DNA from: Flavobacterium dauae
GTDB lineage: Bacteria; Bacteroidota; Bacteroidia; Flavobacteriales; Flavobacteriaceae
Length of the DNA stretch: 64,000 nucleotides
Assembly: GCF_004151275.2 (NCBI RefSeq)
Contig: NZ_CP130821.1
Coordinates: 2,666,001-2,730,000 of the forward strand
Direction of reading: 5' to 3'
A program made the position numbers and the translations under genes. The notes under the pieces were generated by a model. The model ran no database searches and was not told the origin of the DNA. It saw only the letters and a program-made list of their open reading frames with translations. Positions 20,601 to 26,846 of the stretch are shown piece after piece. Each line of letters begins with the position of its first letter. Position 1 is the stretch's first letter.

Positions 20601-23118
20601 TTAGTCCCGTTATTGTTTTTGTAGGGTTTGTAATCCAAGGTTGATTTTTAACGGTAACCTTAACTCCTGTCAATGTAATATAATGCGGTACTTGAAGCAC
20701 AGCTGTTGTAGGAACGAATAATTTACGGTATTCATTGTTAAAAATAACATCTTGCTTTTTAAAGCCTAAAATATTTGCCGAGAATGTTGCCGTATTAGTG
20801 CTCTCTTCACAATCTACAAAATTTTTAGATCCACCTGTAAAATCAAATCCGTAAGTAACATAGAATCCTGTTGCGGTATAAGTTCTACCACAAAGTACCG
20901 GTTCGTTGTTTGAATCTAAAATGATATATGATTTTGCAGGGAATTCTTTTAATCCTGTTGATGAGCTTCCCGCTTTTAACTCTATTGATAAACGTACCTT
21001 ATCAGCATCAGCCAATGGTGTTGGTAAGGTATAATTCAACACATAGGTTGATGACGTTTCTGTTACAGTTGCATTAGAAATAATGGTAACTCCATTAACA
21101 ATTACTTTACCCGAAGCAGTTCTTAACGTTGCATTAGCACTTGGATCTTTTTCAACCACTAAACGTACGCTGCTTGAAGTATCGGTTGTAAGATGTACGG
21201 TATTATCCTGATAAATTTCTAAAATATCACCTGTGATAAATGTTCTTACATCGGCATTTGTAGAAGGTGTTCCTACTGTTGGTACACCGCTACCGTTTAC
21301 CTCATATCCTAAAGAAACTCTGTTTACACCTGCAGGACCGTTTTCTAAGCCATTGGCACAAGGTCCTGTTGGGCAAAAACCTTTAAGTTTTGTTTCGGTA
21401 CATTTAAATACCACAGAAGTGCAGGGTGTTCCGCCGTTCATTTTTCTTAACTCACCACCTACCCTGTACCACAAGTTATCTAAATCAGGGTTGCTTGAAC
21501 AATCAAGTGTTATATCAAACAATAAACGCTCAAACGAGAAGTCTAAATCACCAGTTGCCCAAGGAGCTGTTCCGTAAGTAAAAGTAAGTTCGTATTTATT
21601 ACCAACAACGTTTACTGCATTTACACCTCCGAAACTAATTGTCGAAGCAGCCAATTCCGGAGATAGTTCTACCGTAATTACAAATTTATCGCCTACATTT
21701 AAATCTTTTGACGGAATATTAAAATTGGTAAATAAATGATCTGCCTGTAAAGCAGTTCCGCCAATAATATCTACTTCGCCAATGTGCATTCCTGCATAAT
21801 TGTACGTTGTTTCTCCACTAACGTTTCCGCCACTATTAACCGGTGCACACGCGTTAAGGTATTCATAAGTTGCAGCGAACGCATTTTGTCCGTTGCTAAA
21901 CTGCGTTGGTGCCGAAGCACAATTTGCTGCTGTACCGTTTGGTGCAGGGTACATTTGATCGAACTCAACTGTTACCGAAGCTCCTGCTGCTAAAGCCGGA
22001 ATAGTGATAATTGCAGATGTTGCTGTTGAACTTACTACGGTAGCCGGGGTTCCGTTTACCATAATAGTAGTAGCATTTATACCGTCTTGTGTTTTAATTT
22101 CAAAGGTAATTGCATCGGTAGCAACACTTCCGTTATTTTTAACTGTCCACGTATTTGTTCCGTAATTATTGAAACAATTTAGTACAGGCGATGCTGCGGA
22201 TGCTGTTACCGAAAGACTTGGAGCACCTGACACCTCTAAATTAATGATATGTGTTGCTGTTCCGTTAACTCCCGAAACGGTACATTTGGTTGAACAACCA
22301 TAATACACTTCATAGTTTGTGGCTGTAAGTGCACAATTAGCTATTTGTACTTTTTCTTTAAGAGTAACACTTTCTCCGGTTTTTAAACTAACTCCGGAAA
22401 AATGAATTTGGTTAGGGTTTGATGCATCAACGACCCAACCTAACGCTGTTAAGTTTGCATAATCATAAGAAATGTGAGAAAGACCGCTACCTAATGTACG
22501 GTCTAAGGTAAATTCTGAAATTTCGCCGTTACCTTGGTTTTTAATGGTAATGGTTCTTTCGGGCTGATCGCCTATATTACCAACAATGGGATCAGGAGTA
22601 ACCGAAACCCTTAAAACTGCATAACGGATATTAATTGTTTCGCTGCTTCCTGTTTGTGGAACACCATTACAACCGCTTAGCGTGTAAGTTACCGTAGAAT
22701 CTGTAGTAGATCCAATAATGTTGCATAAAGCTTTTGCATTAAAGGTAACTTCAATTTCTTGTGAAGACGATCCGGCAGGAATGTTTACACTTACCGTAAC
22801 CTCTTGACCTGTTTGGTTAGTAACCGTTGCCGGAATACCATCTACAAATACAGAATTTGTCTGTAATTCAAATCCGCTTGGGAGTTCTATTTTTAGCTCG
22901 CCATTTGGACAAGACTGACTCCCTTTTGCAATTTTAACCGTGAATTGCTGGTAATCGGCACATACATCAAGTACAGGAACACTACTATCTGTTTTAAGTG
23001 TTTGTGCCTGAACCGCACCTGCCGATAACAATAAAAAAGAAAATAGCACCAACAGTGAAACCGGGTTCCATTTTCTTAAAATTGCCGTAATTTTTGTTAA
23101 CGTAGTTTTATAATCCAT
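11632..23118 (-). CDS. Giant T9SS type B adhesin with about 25 HYR-like repeats (SprB-like)
   Basis: This 3,828-residue protein has a signal region (MDYKTTLTKITAILRK... then a hydrophobic stretch ending AGAVQAQ at 39). About residues 40-1580 are DUF11/Ig-like beta domains with many asparagines and paired cysteines. From about 1590 to 3720 there are about 25 tandem units of 78-92 residues, each with a conserved cysteine near the start (VSC or VEC), ATDNCG or ATDICG, and TATDACGN before the final strand, as in HYR domains. The last ~100 residues are a type B sorting domain (VTPNGDGYNDELVLKG; FNRWGVLVYETKDYN; LPTGTYWYVIKYNY). It is exported by T9SS and is probably a gliding or attachment adhesin. 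It is the first gene of an operon with porP/sprF and ompA. Repeats 16-18 and 20-22 are nearly identical. Confidence 0.93.
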   Translation of the reverse strand: MDYKTTLTKITAILRKWNPVSLLVLFSFLLLSAGAVQAQTLKTDSSVPVLDVCADYQQFTVKIAKGSQSCPNGELKIELPSGFELQTNSVFVDGIPATVTNQTGQEVTVSVNIPAGSSSQEIEVTFNAKALCNIIGSTTDSTVTYTLSGCNGVPQTGSSETINIRYAVLRVSVTPDPIVGNIGDQPERTITIKNQGNGEISEFTLDRTLGSGLSHISYDYANLTALGWVVDASNPNQIHFSGVSLKTGESVTLKEKVQIANCALTATNYEVYYGCSTKCTVSGVNGTATHIINLEVSGAPSLSVTASAASPVLNCFNNYGTNTWTVKNNGSVATDAITFEIKTQDGINATTIMVNGTPATVVSSTATSAIITIPALAAGASVTVEFDQMYPAPNGTAANCASAPTQFSNGQNAFAATYEYLNACAPVNSGGNVSGETTYNYAGMHIGEVDIIGGTALQADHLFTNFNIPSKDLNVGDKFVITVELSPELAASTISFGGVNAVNVVGNKYELTFTYGTAPWATGDLDFSFERLLFDITLDCSSNPDLDNLWYRVGGELRKMNGGTPCTSVVFKCTETKLKGFCPTGPCANGLENGPAGVNRVSLGYEVNGSGVPTVGTPSTNADVRTFITGDILEIYQDNTVHLTTDTSSSVRLVVEKDPSANATLRTASGKVIVNGVTIISNATVTETSSTYVLNYTLPTPLADADKVRLSIELKAGSSSTGLKEFPAKSYIILDSNNEPVLCGRTYTATGFYVTYGFDFTGGSKNFVDCEESTNTATFSANILGFKKQDVIFNNEYRKLFVPTTAVLQVPHYITLTGVKVTVKNQPWITNPTKTITGLNVNNAAYTLDVSAALKTITGSSLGGAVNGIDYLDEGFELEITPIVTISECEPITNAKNQTIAVTLNGNVIDGEGLTTAYSNTKNLVYNTGIGSLTLDTANNSNLGRLSPDGTKVSWVVKVESTGSRTFNSVWLAKSDNAANNNLIINSVEEVTNYNGDTVLTTVLPTGNMYQLDDFTSGTTKYYLIKADVINCSVESLKIRLGYSCTSNDYPGTINDGCRLADKTLTHKTITSILQTTIVDQFNGSSAKPDLCSEIWYGAQLHNAGDSQLNNLKITIPLNSAPGLAYNNKFEISNIFPAVGGSATTWTLGNPADAVVNGPNLEITLPASTALNTLERVQVRVYFKVNNCDFRSGAKHTVTPSALNTCGTAVTNITSATTKRLIISGGADAFPELREEGTTDVDLDPVLSTGGILRAVYNAEVKNSGEFGVNHVLSAPYQIALKLPADWSIVGDPNAYLQPAGFATYTPNLVPPVNPGDPALNPDPDRGYVFTITGSLPVGQTFKFVDVPLKYTGTDITTLGCNYNFGDIKLTVFQNIKVANCVPAPACAGSGIDQVLYENILPMELPVNTLLTIEPPYQTPKVCNPTVNGGIPTLADVPFEGTTTVYHLDWYENLQEATTDLPADRLPYSTPLVDGRTYYVINRFIVDGVCKSNIGTILVTLKNNNLTGTVTTLCSTDNQEYQVQVTLTGEAPFAVDSASTGYPGILAGNVWTSDPLPATTPYGAGTSYDVTFTDANNCTPLNLTGAAPMCCTLEITCPAVVTIACGTSIDPSVTGMPVVDKACGNTSFVYNDSAISSCVNGVKTFTRTFTVTDEQGNTAECEQIINITDLIDPVFNEALPQDTTVSCASEVPTAVSLTATDNCGNAVVTFVQNTTAGACANNFTVTRIWTATDDCGNTTVHTQTITVNDNIAPTFVGALPAAAVTVSCSANVPAAATLTATDNCGIATVTLVETTTAGTCANNFTLTRVWTATDACGNTATYTQVITVNDDIAPVFVGTLPANATVSCDNVPEAATLTATDNCGTPTVTMIETRTNGSCPNSYTLTRVYTAADVCGNSVSHTQVITVTDTVKPVFTSVLPTDITLSCSANVPAVPTVTAIDNCGTATVTFVETTTAGTCVNNYVVTRTWTATDACGNTETHTQTITVADTVAPVFTGTLPTDVTISCEAPVSATVEGTLTATDNCTAAGDIVITVNDVISNVNPTCTNNYTITRTYTATDECGNATTHTQIITIKDETAPVITTKPNPIPSFTECGGATATADYNAWLADNGGLDATDNCGAVTWSYEIEDTNTTCGNASTVIVNFKVTDACGNTSVRQAIFEYRDTTAPAVNTANLADLSLNCSSTSQDELNAWLSNHGGATATDVCGTITWTNDYQGGALTCGRTTTVTFTATDSCGNFDTVTADIIFTDHTAPVFNGALPANITLKCASAVPAAATLTATDNCGNAVVTFAEVTTAGTCANKYTITRTWTATDTCGNTATHTQIITVNDDVKPTFVGALPAATVTVSCSADIPAAATLTATDNCGTATVTLAETTTPGSCANNFTLTRVWTATDVCGNATTYTQTIIVDDKTAPLISTNAQNKTVQCSSTGYQAEFNAWLASNGGAIATDNCGAVTWSNNGATAPFVSTCGNAGSITVTFTATDACGNASTTNATFTIEDTTKPVFTSALPTDVTVSCESEIPATVEGTLTATDNCGGTVTITVNDVKSNVSSICTNNYTLTRTYTATDACGNSTDYVQIITISDTTKPVFVEALPENVTYSCDAAVPAAPTLTAKDSCSATAITATLVETRVDSGSCANNYVLTRTWTATDACGNTTTHTQVITVEDTIKPVFTTEPQNKVVECDGKGNLDGPEGFHAWLAANAGAVATDNCGTVTITHLIEDTNTICGGSGTIIVDFIAKDECGNITIKQATYAIFDRTPPTLTTQPVDLVIECGKNIEDELNAWLSNNGGAKANDICGLMTWKHNYTGQLSVCGAPIKVIFTVTDACGNFTGSNEVEVSLVDTTLPILTKPAQGLTVQCGANTTQALNNWLANHAGAEATDSCSTVSWTNNYNAANFVAACGTTGSVEVIFTGSDACGNVVTTTATFTIEDTTAPTLVKAAQNKTVECDGSGNSAELQAWLTSNAGATATDTCDADLTWTNDYDPANFAALCGATGSVTVTFTATDACGNNVSTVATFTIADTTKPVFTTEPQNEIVECDGSGNTTAYNTWLTSYGNSVATDICGTVTYSYSVIDTAVLCGSTSKTTVEFTATDACGNNVSKQATFTIQDTTVPVITTEAVALTIECGTDASNQINTWLNNQGGATATDICGAVTWSHNYNGLTTTACGNTGSALVTFTATDACGNISTTQATVSVVDTTLPILTKPAQGLTVQCGANTTQALNNWLANHAGAEASDSCSTVTWTNNYNAANFVAACGNTGSVEVIFTGSDACGNVVTTTATFTIEDTTAPTLVKAAQNKTVECDGSGNSAELQAWLTSNAGATATDTCDANLTWTNDYDPANFAALCGATGSVTVTFTATDACGNNVSAVATFTIADTTKPVFTTEPQNEVVECDGSGNTTAYNAWLASYGNSVATDICGTVTYSYSVIDTAVLCGSTSKTTVEFTATDACGNNVSKQATFTIQDTTAPDFITEAQDLVVECDGTGNNSDLSAWLNNRAGATATDSCSAGLTWTNNFTGLSKDCGQTGSAIVIFTATDACGNTSETTATFTIVDTTAPVFNMNLPQDRTIECSDPMPEVESLTADDLCSKATVSFTEKRIDGNCPNNYELVRTWIATDACGNTTEHIQTITVQDTTAPEFVSELPAKEIFIKCEDLKDAEVLKATDNCGVATVTVSDEVVPSECGDTKYTILRTWTAADGCGNNTSYTQTIHLSCKIEVFNAVTPNGDGYNDELVLKGIECYPGNTVEIFNRWGVLVYETKDYNSNGNTFKGFANGRVTISKSSMLPTGTYWYVIKYNYDLGSGSVYPIEQAGYLHLETTK
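12710..14580. repeat. Tandem duplication inside the adhesin, 1,068-bp period
   Basis: The segment at about 12710-13510 recurs at about 13778-14580 with only scattered differences. Matched landmarks at 12721 and 13789, and at 13471 and 14539, are both exactly 1,068 bases apart. That is 356 codons, or four HYR units. Units 20-22 duplicate units 16-18 almost residue for residue, whereas units 19 and 23 differ. This is a recent in-frame expansion, or a site of ongoing homologous exchange. Confidence 0.9.
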
Positions 23119-23506
23119 AATTTATGTTTTACTAAATAAGTAAATGTTTTTAAAAATTGAAAAATAAGGTTGGCTTATGTCATACTTATATATTTAAAAG
23201 GTTAAACATTATTTAATTATTAAATGTTATAACCGAACTAACATTCGTTAGTTCGGTTTTTTTTATAAAAAAAACATTTTTACGATATTTATATTTGCTT
23301 ATTAAGCACTGAAAAATACCTTTTTTATAAATTTGTTAAATTTGTGGCAGAATTGCACAAAACATTAATCTTTTAGTTTTCATCTATTTATCTAATTCTT
23401 TTTTTGCATTGATTACATAATGAAAAGACAAATATCACTTTTAACAATTAGACCATAGTATGTTAAAAAAGTCACATCTTTTTTAACTTTATTGCACAAC
23501 GAATAT
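23119..23506. other. Non-coding region upstream of the adhesin operon
   Basis: This 388-bp AT-rich region should hold the adhesin promoter, but I find no TAnnTTTG box on the minus strand. It does hold a 12-bp perfect hairpin at 23231-23264 and three plus-strand TAnnTTTG boxes (23290-23297, 23328-23335, 23337-23344). No open frame of note is seen. Confidence 0.6.
23231..23264 (+). terminator. Strong hairpin with T-run facing the plus strand
   Basis: AACCGAACTAAC and GTTAGTTCGGTT pair perfectly around an ATTC loop, followed by TTTTTTTT on the plus strand. It has the form of a rho-independent terminator, but no plus-strand gene precedes it. It could stop antisense transcription from within the adhesin gene, or act as a stem in a longer leader. 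Confidence 0.55.
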
Positions 23507-23830
23507 TTATACCGAATATTTCTTTTTCCAACCTGCAACAGTATTTCGGCTTAACTTAAAATGGTTTGCCAGTTGCGTATTGTTAAGCCTATATTGTTTT
23601 TGATAATTTAATATCTTGCTTATAGATAATTCGTCATACGATTTACATTTCGCATTAAATTCTAATTCTTCATTTCTTTTTCTATTAAACAATAGGTCAT
23701 TGACTGTGATTACGTCTAAAGAAGTCCATTCTTCTTTTTCTAAATACATTGTAACCAGATTGTTTTTTTCTTTATGAAAACGCTCGGTGATTTCTTTATA
23801 AAGCTTCTGATAATTAGGTTGTGCATTCAT
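23507..23830 (-). CDS. Small helix-turn-helix protein, 107 aa (transposase-like HTH)
   Basis: This protein has no signal peptide. The N-terminal two thirds is charged and helical. The C-terminus carries a clear helix-turn-helix (YRLNNTQLANHFKLSRNTV followed by AGWKKKY, residues about 77-107) of the kind found in small transposase-like or regulatory proteins of Chryseobacterium and relatives. Its ATG overlaps the stop of the 142-residue gene (ATGA at 23827-23830), so the pair is translationally coupled. No DDE nuclease domain is present, so it probably binds DNA only. Roles as regulator of the adjacent recombinase or as accessory recombination factor are inferences. Confidence 0.75.
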   Translation of the reverse strand: MNAQPNYQKLYKEITERFHKEKNNLVTMYLEKEEWTSLDVITVNDLLFNRKRNEELEFNAKCKSYDELSISKILNYQKQYRLNNTQLANHFKLSRNTVAGWKKKYSV

Positions 23831-24255
23831 TTTTCCGATTTATTTTTATTGATCCATCTGTATAATGTTGTTTTAGGAATGCGATAATCTTTAATGATCT
23901 CCTCAGGTGTTTTTTCCTGGCTTTTAATCAGCATTAATACATAATCTATAATTTCTTTTGTATAAATATTTTTCCTAAATTCAGGTAATGATGTTTGATG
24001 CTGTTTATTAACATTATTAGATGCAACGGGTGCATATAGCAAAAGATGGTGGGAGTACAAGCGAAAAAAATCATATTCTAATAATTTACTCCATTTAAGT
24101 AATTTGTCAGTATCAATCATTTCTTTTAGAAAAGTTTGCTCGATTTCTTCTTTCGGGCAATTAAAAAAAGTACAGATCCTATCTACCGGGCTACCTAATT
24201 CCTGATACCTTTTCTTTATAAAGTCACCGATATGTATTACTTTCAGATACTTCAT
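23827..24255 (-). CDS. Helix-turn-helix protein, 142 aa, partner of the 107-aa protein
   Basis: This protein has two DNA-binding-like regions. The first is an N-terminal helix pattern (IGDFIKKRYQELGSPVDRI, then CTFFNCPKEEIEQTF, about 10-45). The second is a C-terminal helix-turn-helix (TPEEIIKDYRIPKTTLYRW, about 115-134). The middle contains LLKWSKLLEYDFFRLYSHHLLLYAP and LPEFRKNIYTKEIIDYVLMLI, a pattern I recall from Chryseobacterium proteins labelled transposase or HTH. It lacks a catalytic domain. It overlaps the next gene by four bases and is transcribed away from the recombinase, with the inverted-repeat region lying just upstream of its ATG. Confidence 0.75.
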   Translation of the reverse strand: MKYLKVIHIGDFIKKRYQELGSPVDRICTFFNCPKEEIEQTFLKEMIDTDKLLKWSKLLEYDFFRLYSHHLLLYAPVASNNVNKQHQTSLPEFRKNIYTKEIIDYVLMLIKSQEKTPEEIIKDYRIPKTTLYRWINKNKSEK

Positions 24256-24282
24256 TACAAATTTGTTTAATTGAAACCATTG

Positions 24283-24301
24283 TAGTCTTTGTTAGACTAC
24301 T
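24283..24301 (+). repeat. Inverted repeat, left copy (19 bp)
   Basis: TAGTCTTTGTTAGACTACT is repeated perfectly in inverse orientation at 24452-24470, with 150 bp between. Each copy is itself a dyad (TAGTCT, 5-base centre, AGACTA). It starts 28 bases upstream of the 142-residue gene. Confidence 0.9.
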
Positions 24302-24451
24302 TATATAAGGCTAACTTTTTAAGAATTATGCTGATATAGTAATACCTGTATTAACTTTTTTTATACTTTTGTAGATGTACTGAAAAATATTTTCGATTAA
24401 CCCTGTAAAAATCCATCAACAGGTGTTAATATTCTGCGTACAAAACAGCAT
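24302..24451. promoter_or_regulatory. 150-bp segment between inverted repeats, possible invertible promoter
   Basis: This non-coding segment is enclosed by a perfect 19-bp inverted repeat and lies between divergent genes for HTH proteins and a tyrosine recombinase. It contains a TACTTTTG box (TAnnTTTG) at 24364-24371 that points at the recombinase. Inversion would point it at the HTH pair. It also holds a second, imperfect dyad: ATTAACCCTGT at 24396-24406 and ACAGGTGTTAAT at 24419-24430. The alternative is that the 19-bp copies are operators or arm sites and nothing inverts. Confidence 0.5.
24364..24371 (+). promoter_or_regulatory. -7 promoter box inside the inverted-repeat segment
   Basis: TACTTTTG matches TAnnTTTG, about 150 bases before the recombinase start. 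No matching -33 TTG is seen at 17-20 bases upstream. Confidence 0.4.
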
Positions 24452-24470
24452 AGTAGTCTAACAAAGACTA
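24452..24470 (-). repeat. Inverted repeat, right copy (19 bp)
   Basis: AGTAGTCTAACAAAGACTA is the exact reverse complement of 24283-24301. It lies 52 bases before the recombinase ATG. Confidence 0.9.
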
Positions 24471-24522
24471 ATTCTGCATTTTGACATACATTAGCTGAAA
24501 TTTCGATAAAAAACTTTGCCTA

Positions 24523-25748
24523 ATGTTTACAATAAATTTTTCTATTAGTTCTCCCGATTCTACAGGATATTCACAAATCATTACCACTATTACCTCTGAG
24601 AAAAAACAAGATTATATTTTTTATACAACGCTTCGTATTATTAAAAATGATTGGAATATTGAAAGGCAAAGACCAAAAAATATCTATACAAAGAAGCACA
24701 AGCTTATTTATTCTTTTTTAAACAAGATAAAGATTGAAGTATCTGCCCTTTTACATGAATACCACACTAAAAAAGAAAAAATCTGTACACAAAAACTAAA
24801 AGAATGTATTAAAAAGTGTACTGCTATAAAATACATCCATTCCATTAAAAAAAATAGCTTTTTGTATTTTGTAAATCTTTATATTGAATCAAGAAGTCAT
24901 TTAATCACTCATTCTACTTATAAACGTTATATGTTTTTTTAAGAATGTTCCGCGTATTTGAAGGATACAGCAAAAAATATTTTAACGTATCTGATATAAA
25001 CATACATTTTGTAAATGAATTTATGTTATTTGGCAAAATGGAACAATATAGCCCTAGTACATTGAGAAGAACCATAAATTTTATAAAAACCATATTGAAT
25101 TTTATAGAACGCAGAGGCATACGAACGGCTGTATATGAAATTGCTTTACCAAAAGAAATAAAAGATGAAAACAGCGTAACCTTATCTATAGAAGAGCTAA
25201 ACAAAATTAAGAATACTGTTGTTGATAATTACGTACAAACCGCTAAACAATGGTTGCTTATAAGTTGTTATACCGTGCAAAGAATTTCAGATTTTATGAA
25301 TTTTTCGCAAAGTCAGATTACAAGTATTGAAGGAAATAAATGCCTTACTTTTCAACAAAAGACAGGAAAGAAAATAACCCTACCCTTACATAAAGAAGTT
25401 TTAGATATTTTAAAAGCAATTGACGGTTTTCCTAAAAAGATGAATTTTCAGGAGTATAATAAAAAAATCAAAAACATTGTAAAACAAGCCGGAATTTGTG
25501 AAAAAATTCTTATTTCAAAAAGAAAAGGGTTTAGAAAAACAACCGCACAATTCTTTAAATACGAAACCGTTAGCAGCCATATAGGCAGACGGAGCTTTGC
25601 TACAAATTTTTATGGAAAAATCCCTACCCCACTGCTTATGGAAGCAACAGGGCACAGTTCTGAAAAAATGTTTCTAAAATATATTCATATTGCAGACAAG
25701 CAAAAAATACTGCTTCTTAATCAATATTTTAATGAATTAGTAGTATAA
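24523..25748 (+). pseudogene. Tyrosine recombinase (phage integrase family), split by a frameshift
   Basis: The reading frame is broken in a run of seven T at 24934-24940. The first part (24523-24942, 139 codons) is the arm-binding and start of the SAM-like core-binding region. The second part (24945-25748, 267 codons) continues core binding and holds the whole catalytic domain. One extra T would join them. In the second part the catalytic set is complete: R113 (YTVQRISD), K139, H212 and R215 (SHIGRRSF), H237 (ATGHSSEK) and the nucleophile Y246. Joined length of about 407 is normal for Bacteroidota integrases. It could be a true mutation, a sequencing error in a homopolymer, a phase-variable tract or programmed -1 frameshifting. 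It is divergent from the HTH pair across the inverted-repeat segment. Confidence 0.85.
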
Positions 25749-25778
25749 GAGACCTTATCTCAATGTTTCTAAATTCTT

Positions 25779-26624
25779 TTATTGATTCAATATCTCAATT
25801 TTAAGAACAACAAACTTTTTTATGGGGTATAATATAACATTGCCGTTTGCTGTGAGAATTTTCACATTAATGTTATCAATCGCAATTAACGTTCCTTCAA
25901 CCTTTTCATCATTGATTCTAATTTTATCGCCTATTTGAATGTTTTTTCGCAAATAATAACTGTACAGGATTTCTCTAACAATATCTTTTGACCCTAACCC
26001 GAAAGAAAGTGCAATAGCAGCAAAAGTAACACCCAAAATTATACTTATATTATTTGTTATCAACGAAGTGTCTATTCCTGCCTGGTTTAATCCCATTAAA
26101 GAGAAAAATAAAATAATACCAAAAACCAATACGTTGGATATTACTACCGATCCGCTATTGTTTCCTAATAAATTCAGTATATTACTCAACCATTGTTTAA
26201 CTTTATTTGCCAAATAAAAACCAAGCAGAATGATACCAATGGCACTGATTAATTTTGGCAGGTAGTCAATAATATCGTTTACCACCCGGGTTACACCTGG
26301 AAAACTAAATATATCTGCACCAATTACCACAAAAATCAAAATTAAAAAAAGCTTTATAATAGCAAGAAACAGTTTTTGAAAATCGATTTTCAGGTTTAAT
26401 TTTTTAAGTACTTCTATTTTTTCATACAATACATTTAGCTGGTTAATCTTTGCCGCTTTTAACAACCGTTGGGCTATATTTATTGTAATCTTATAAATAA
26501 TCCAGCAAACAAGCACATACAATATCAGCATAAAAAAATCGTACAGCATTGCCTTTATACCGTTAAACCAACTGTCTAAAACAACAGAGGATGTGCCTAA
26601 ATATGTATCATAAAAATCATTCAT
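25779..26624 (-). CDS. MscS-family mechanosensitive ion channel
   Basis: This 281-residue protein has four or five predicted membrane helices (about 25-52, 85-108, 125-145, 162-182, 190-212). The last contains the glycine- and alanine-rich pore-lining pattern GVTFAAIALSFGLGSKDIVREIL. A short beta domain follows (GDKIRINDEKVEGTLIAIDNINVKI). It opens to release solutes under membrane tension. It is the third gene of the sigma factor operon, 21 bases after the 65-residue gene. An extended N-terminal helix region distinguishes it from minimal MscS. Confidence 0.9.
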   Translation of the reverse strand: MNDFYDTYLGTSSVVLDSWFNGIKAMLYDFFMLILYVLVCWIIYKITINIAQRLLKAAKINQLNVLYEKIEVLKKLNLKIDFQKLFLAIIKLFLILIFVVIGADIFSFPGVTRVVNDIIDYLPKLISAIGIILLGFYLANKVKQWLSNILNLLGNNSGSVVISNVLVFGIILFFSLMGLNQAGIDTSLITNNISIILGVTFAAIALSFGLGSKDIVREILYSYYLRKNIQIGDKIRINDEKVEGTLIAIDNINVKILTANGNVILYPIKKFVVLKIEILNQ

Positions 26625-26645
26625 AAATTAAATAGTTTATTATGT

Positions 26646-26843
26646 TTATTTTTTATCGGAATCTTTTTTGTCGCTGTTTTTTTCTGTTTCAAAGAATTTG
26701 AAAGCGACTTCGGGCAGGCTCACTAAAAAAAGTTCTGAAAGCTCTAAAGACAATTTTATAAGGTTAATATCATTTATTACCTTTTCTTTAATTGTTTCCG
26801 GAAGCTCTTTTTCTTCTAATATTTTCTTAAAAGGATTTTCCAT
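26646..26843 (-). CDS. Small conserved-looking protein, 65 aa
   Basis: This short cytoplasmic protein begins MENPFKKILEEKELPETI, has a helical middle (VINDINLIKLSLELSELFLV) and ends in a lysine- and aspartate-rich tail (NSDKKDSDKK). It sits 3 bases after the ECF sigma factor and 21 bases before the MscS gene, with good coding character. I do not recognise a family. Its position directly after a sigma factor suggests a regulatory partner, but it has no membrane segment or zinc motif of a typical anti-sigma factor. Confidence 0.7.
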   Translation of the reverse strand: MENPFKKILEEKELPETIKEKVINDINLIKLSLELSELFLVSLPEVAFKFFETEKNSDKKDSDKK

Positions 26844-26846
26844 ACT

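Noticed and set aside
24931..24943. Programmed -1 frameshift site in the recombinase
   Set aside because: The sequence is G TTT TTT T and not a perfect X XXY YYZ heptamer, and I saw no clear downstream stem. Tract-length change or sequencing error is more economical, so I report the frameshift but not a recoding signal.
24914..25204. 96-codon minus-strand frame within the recombinase
   Set aside because: It is antisense to the core-binding part of the recombinase and lacks coding character.
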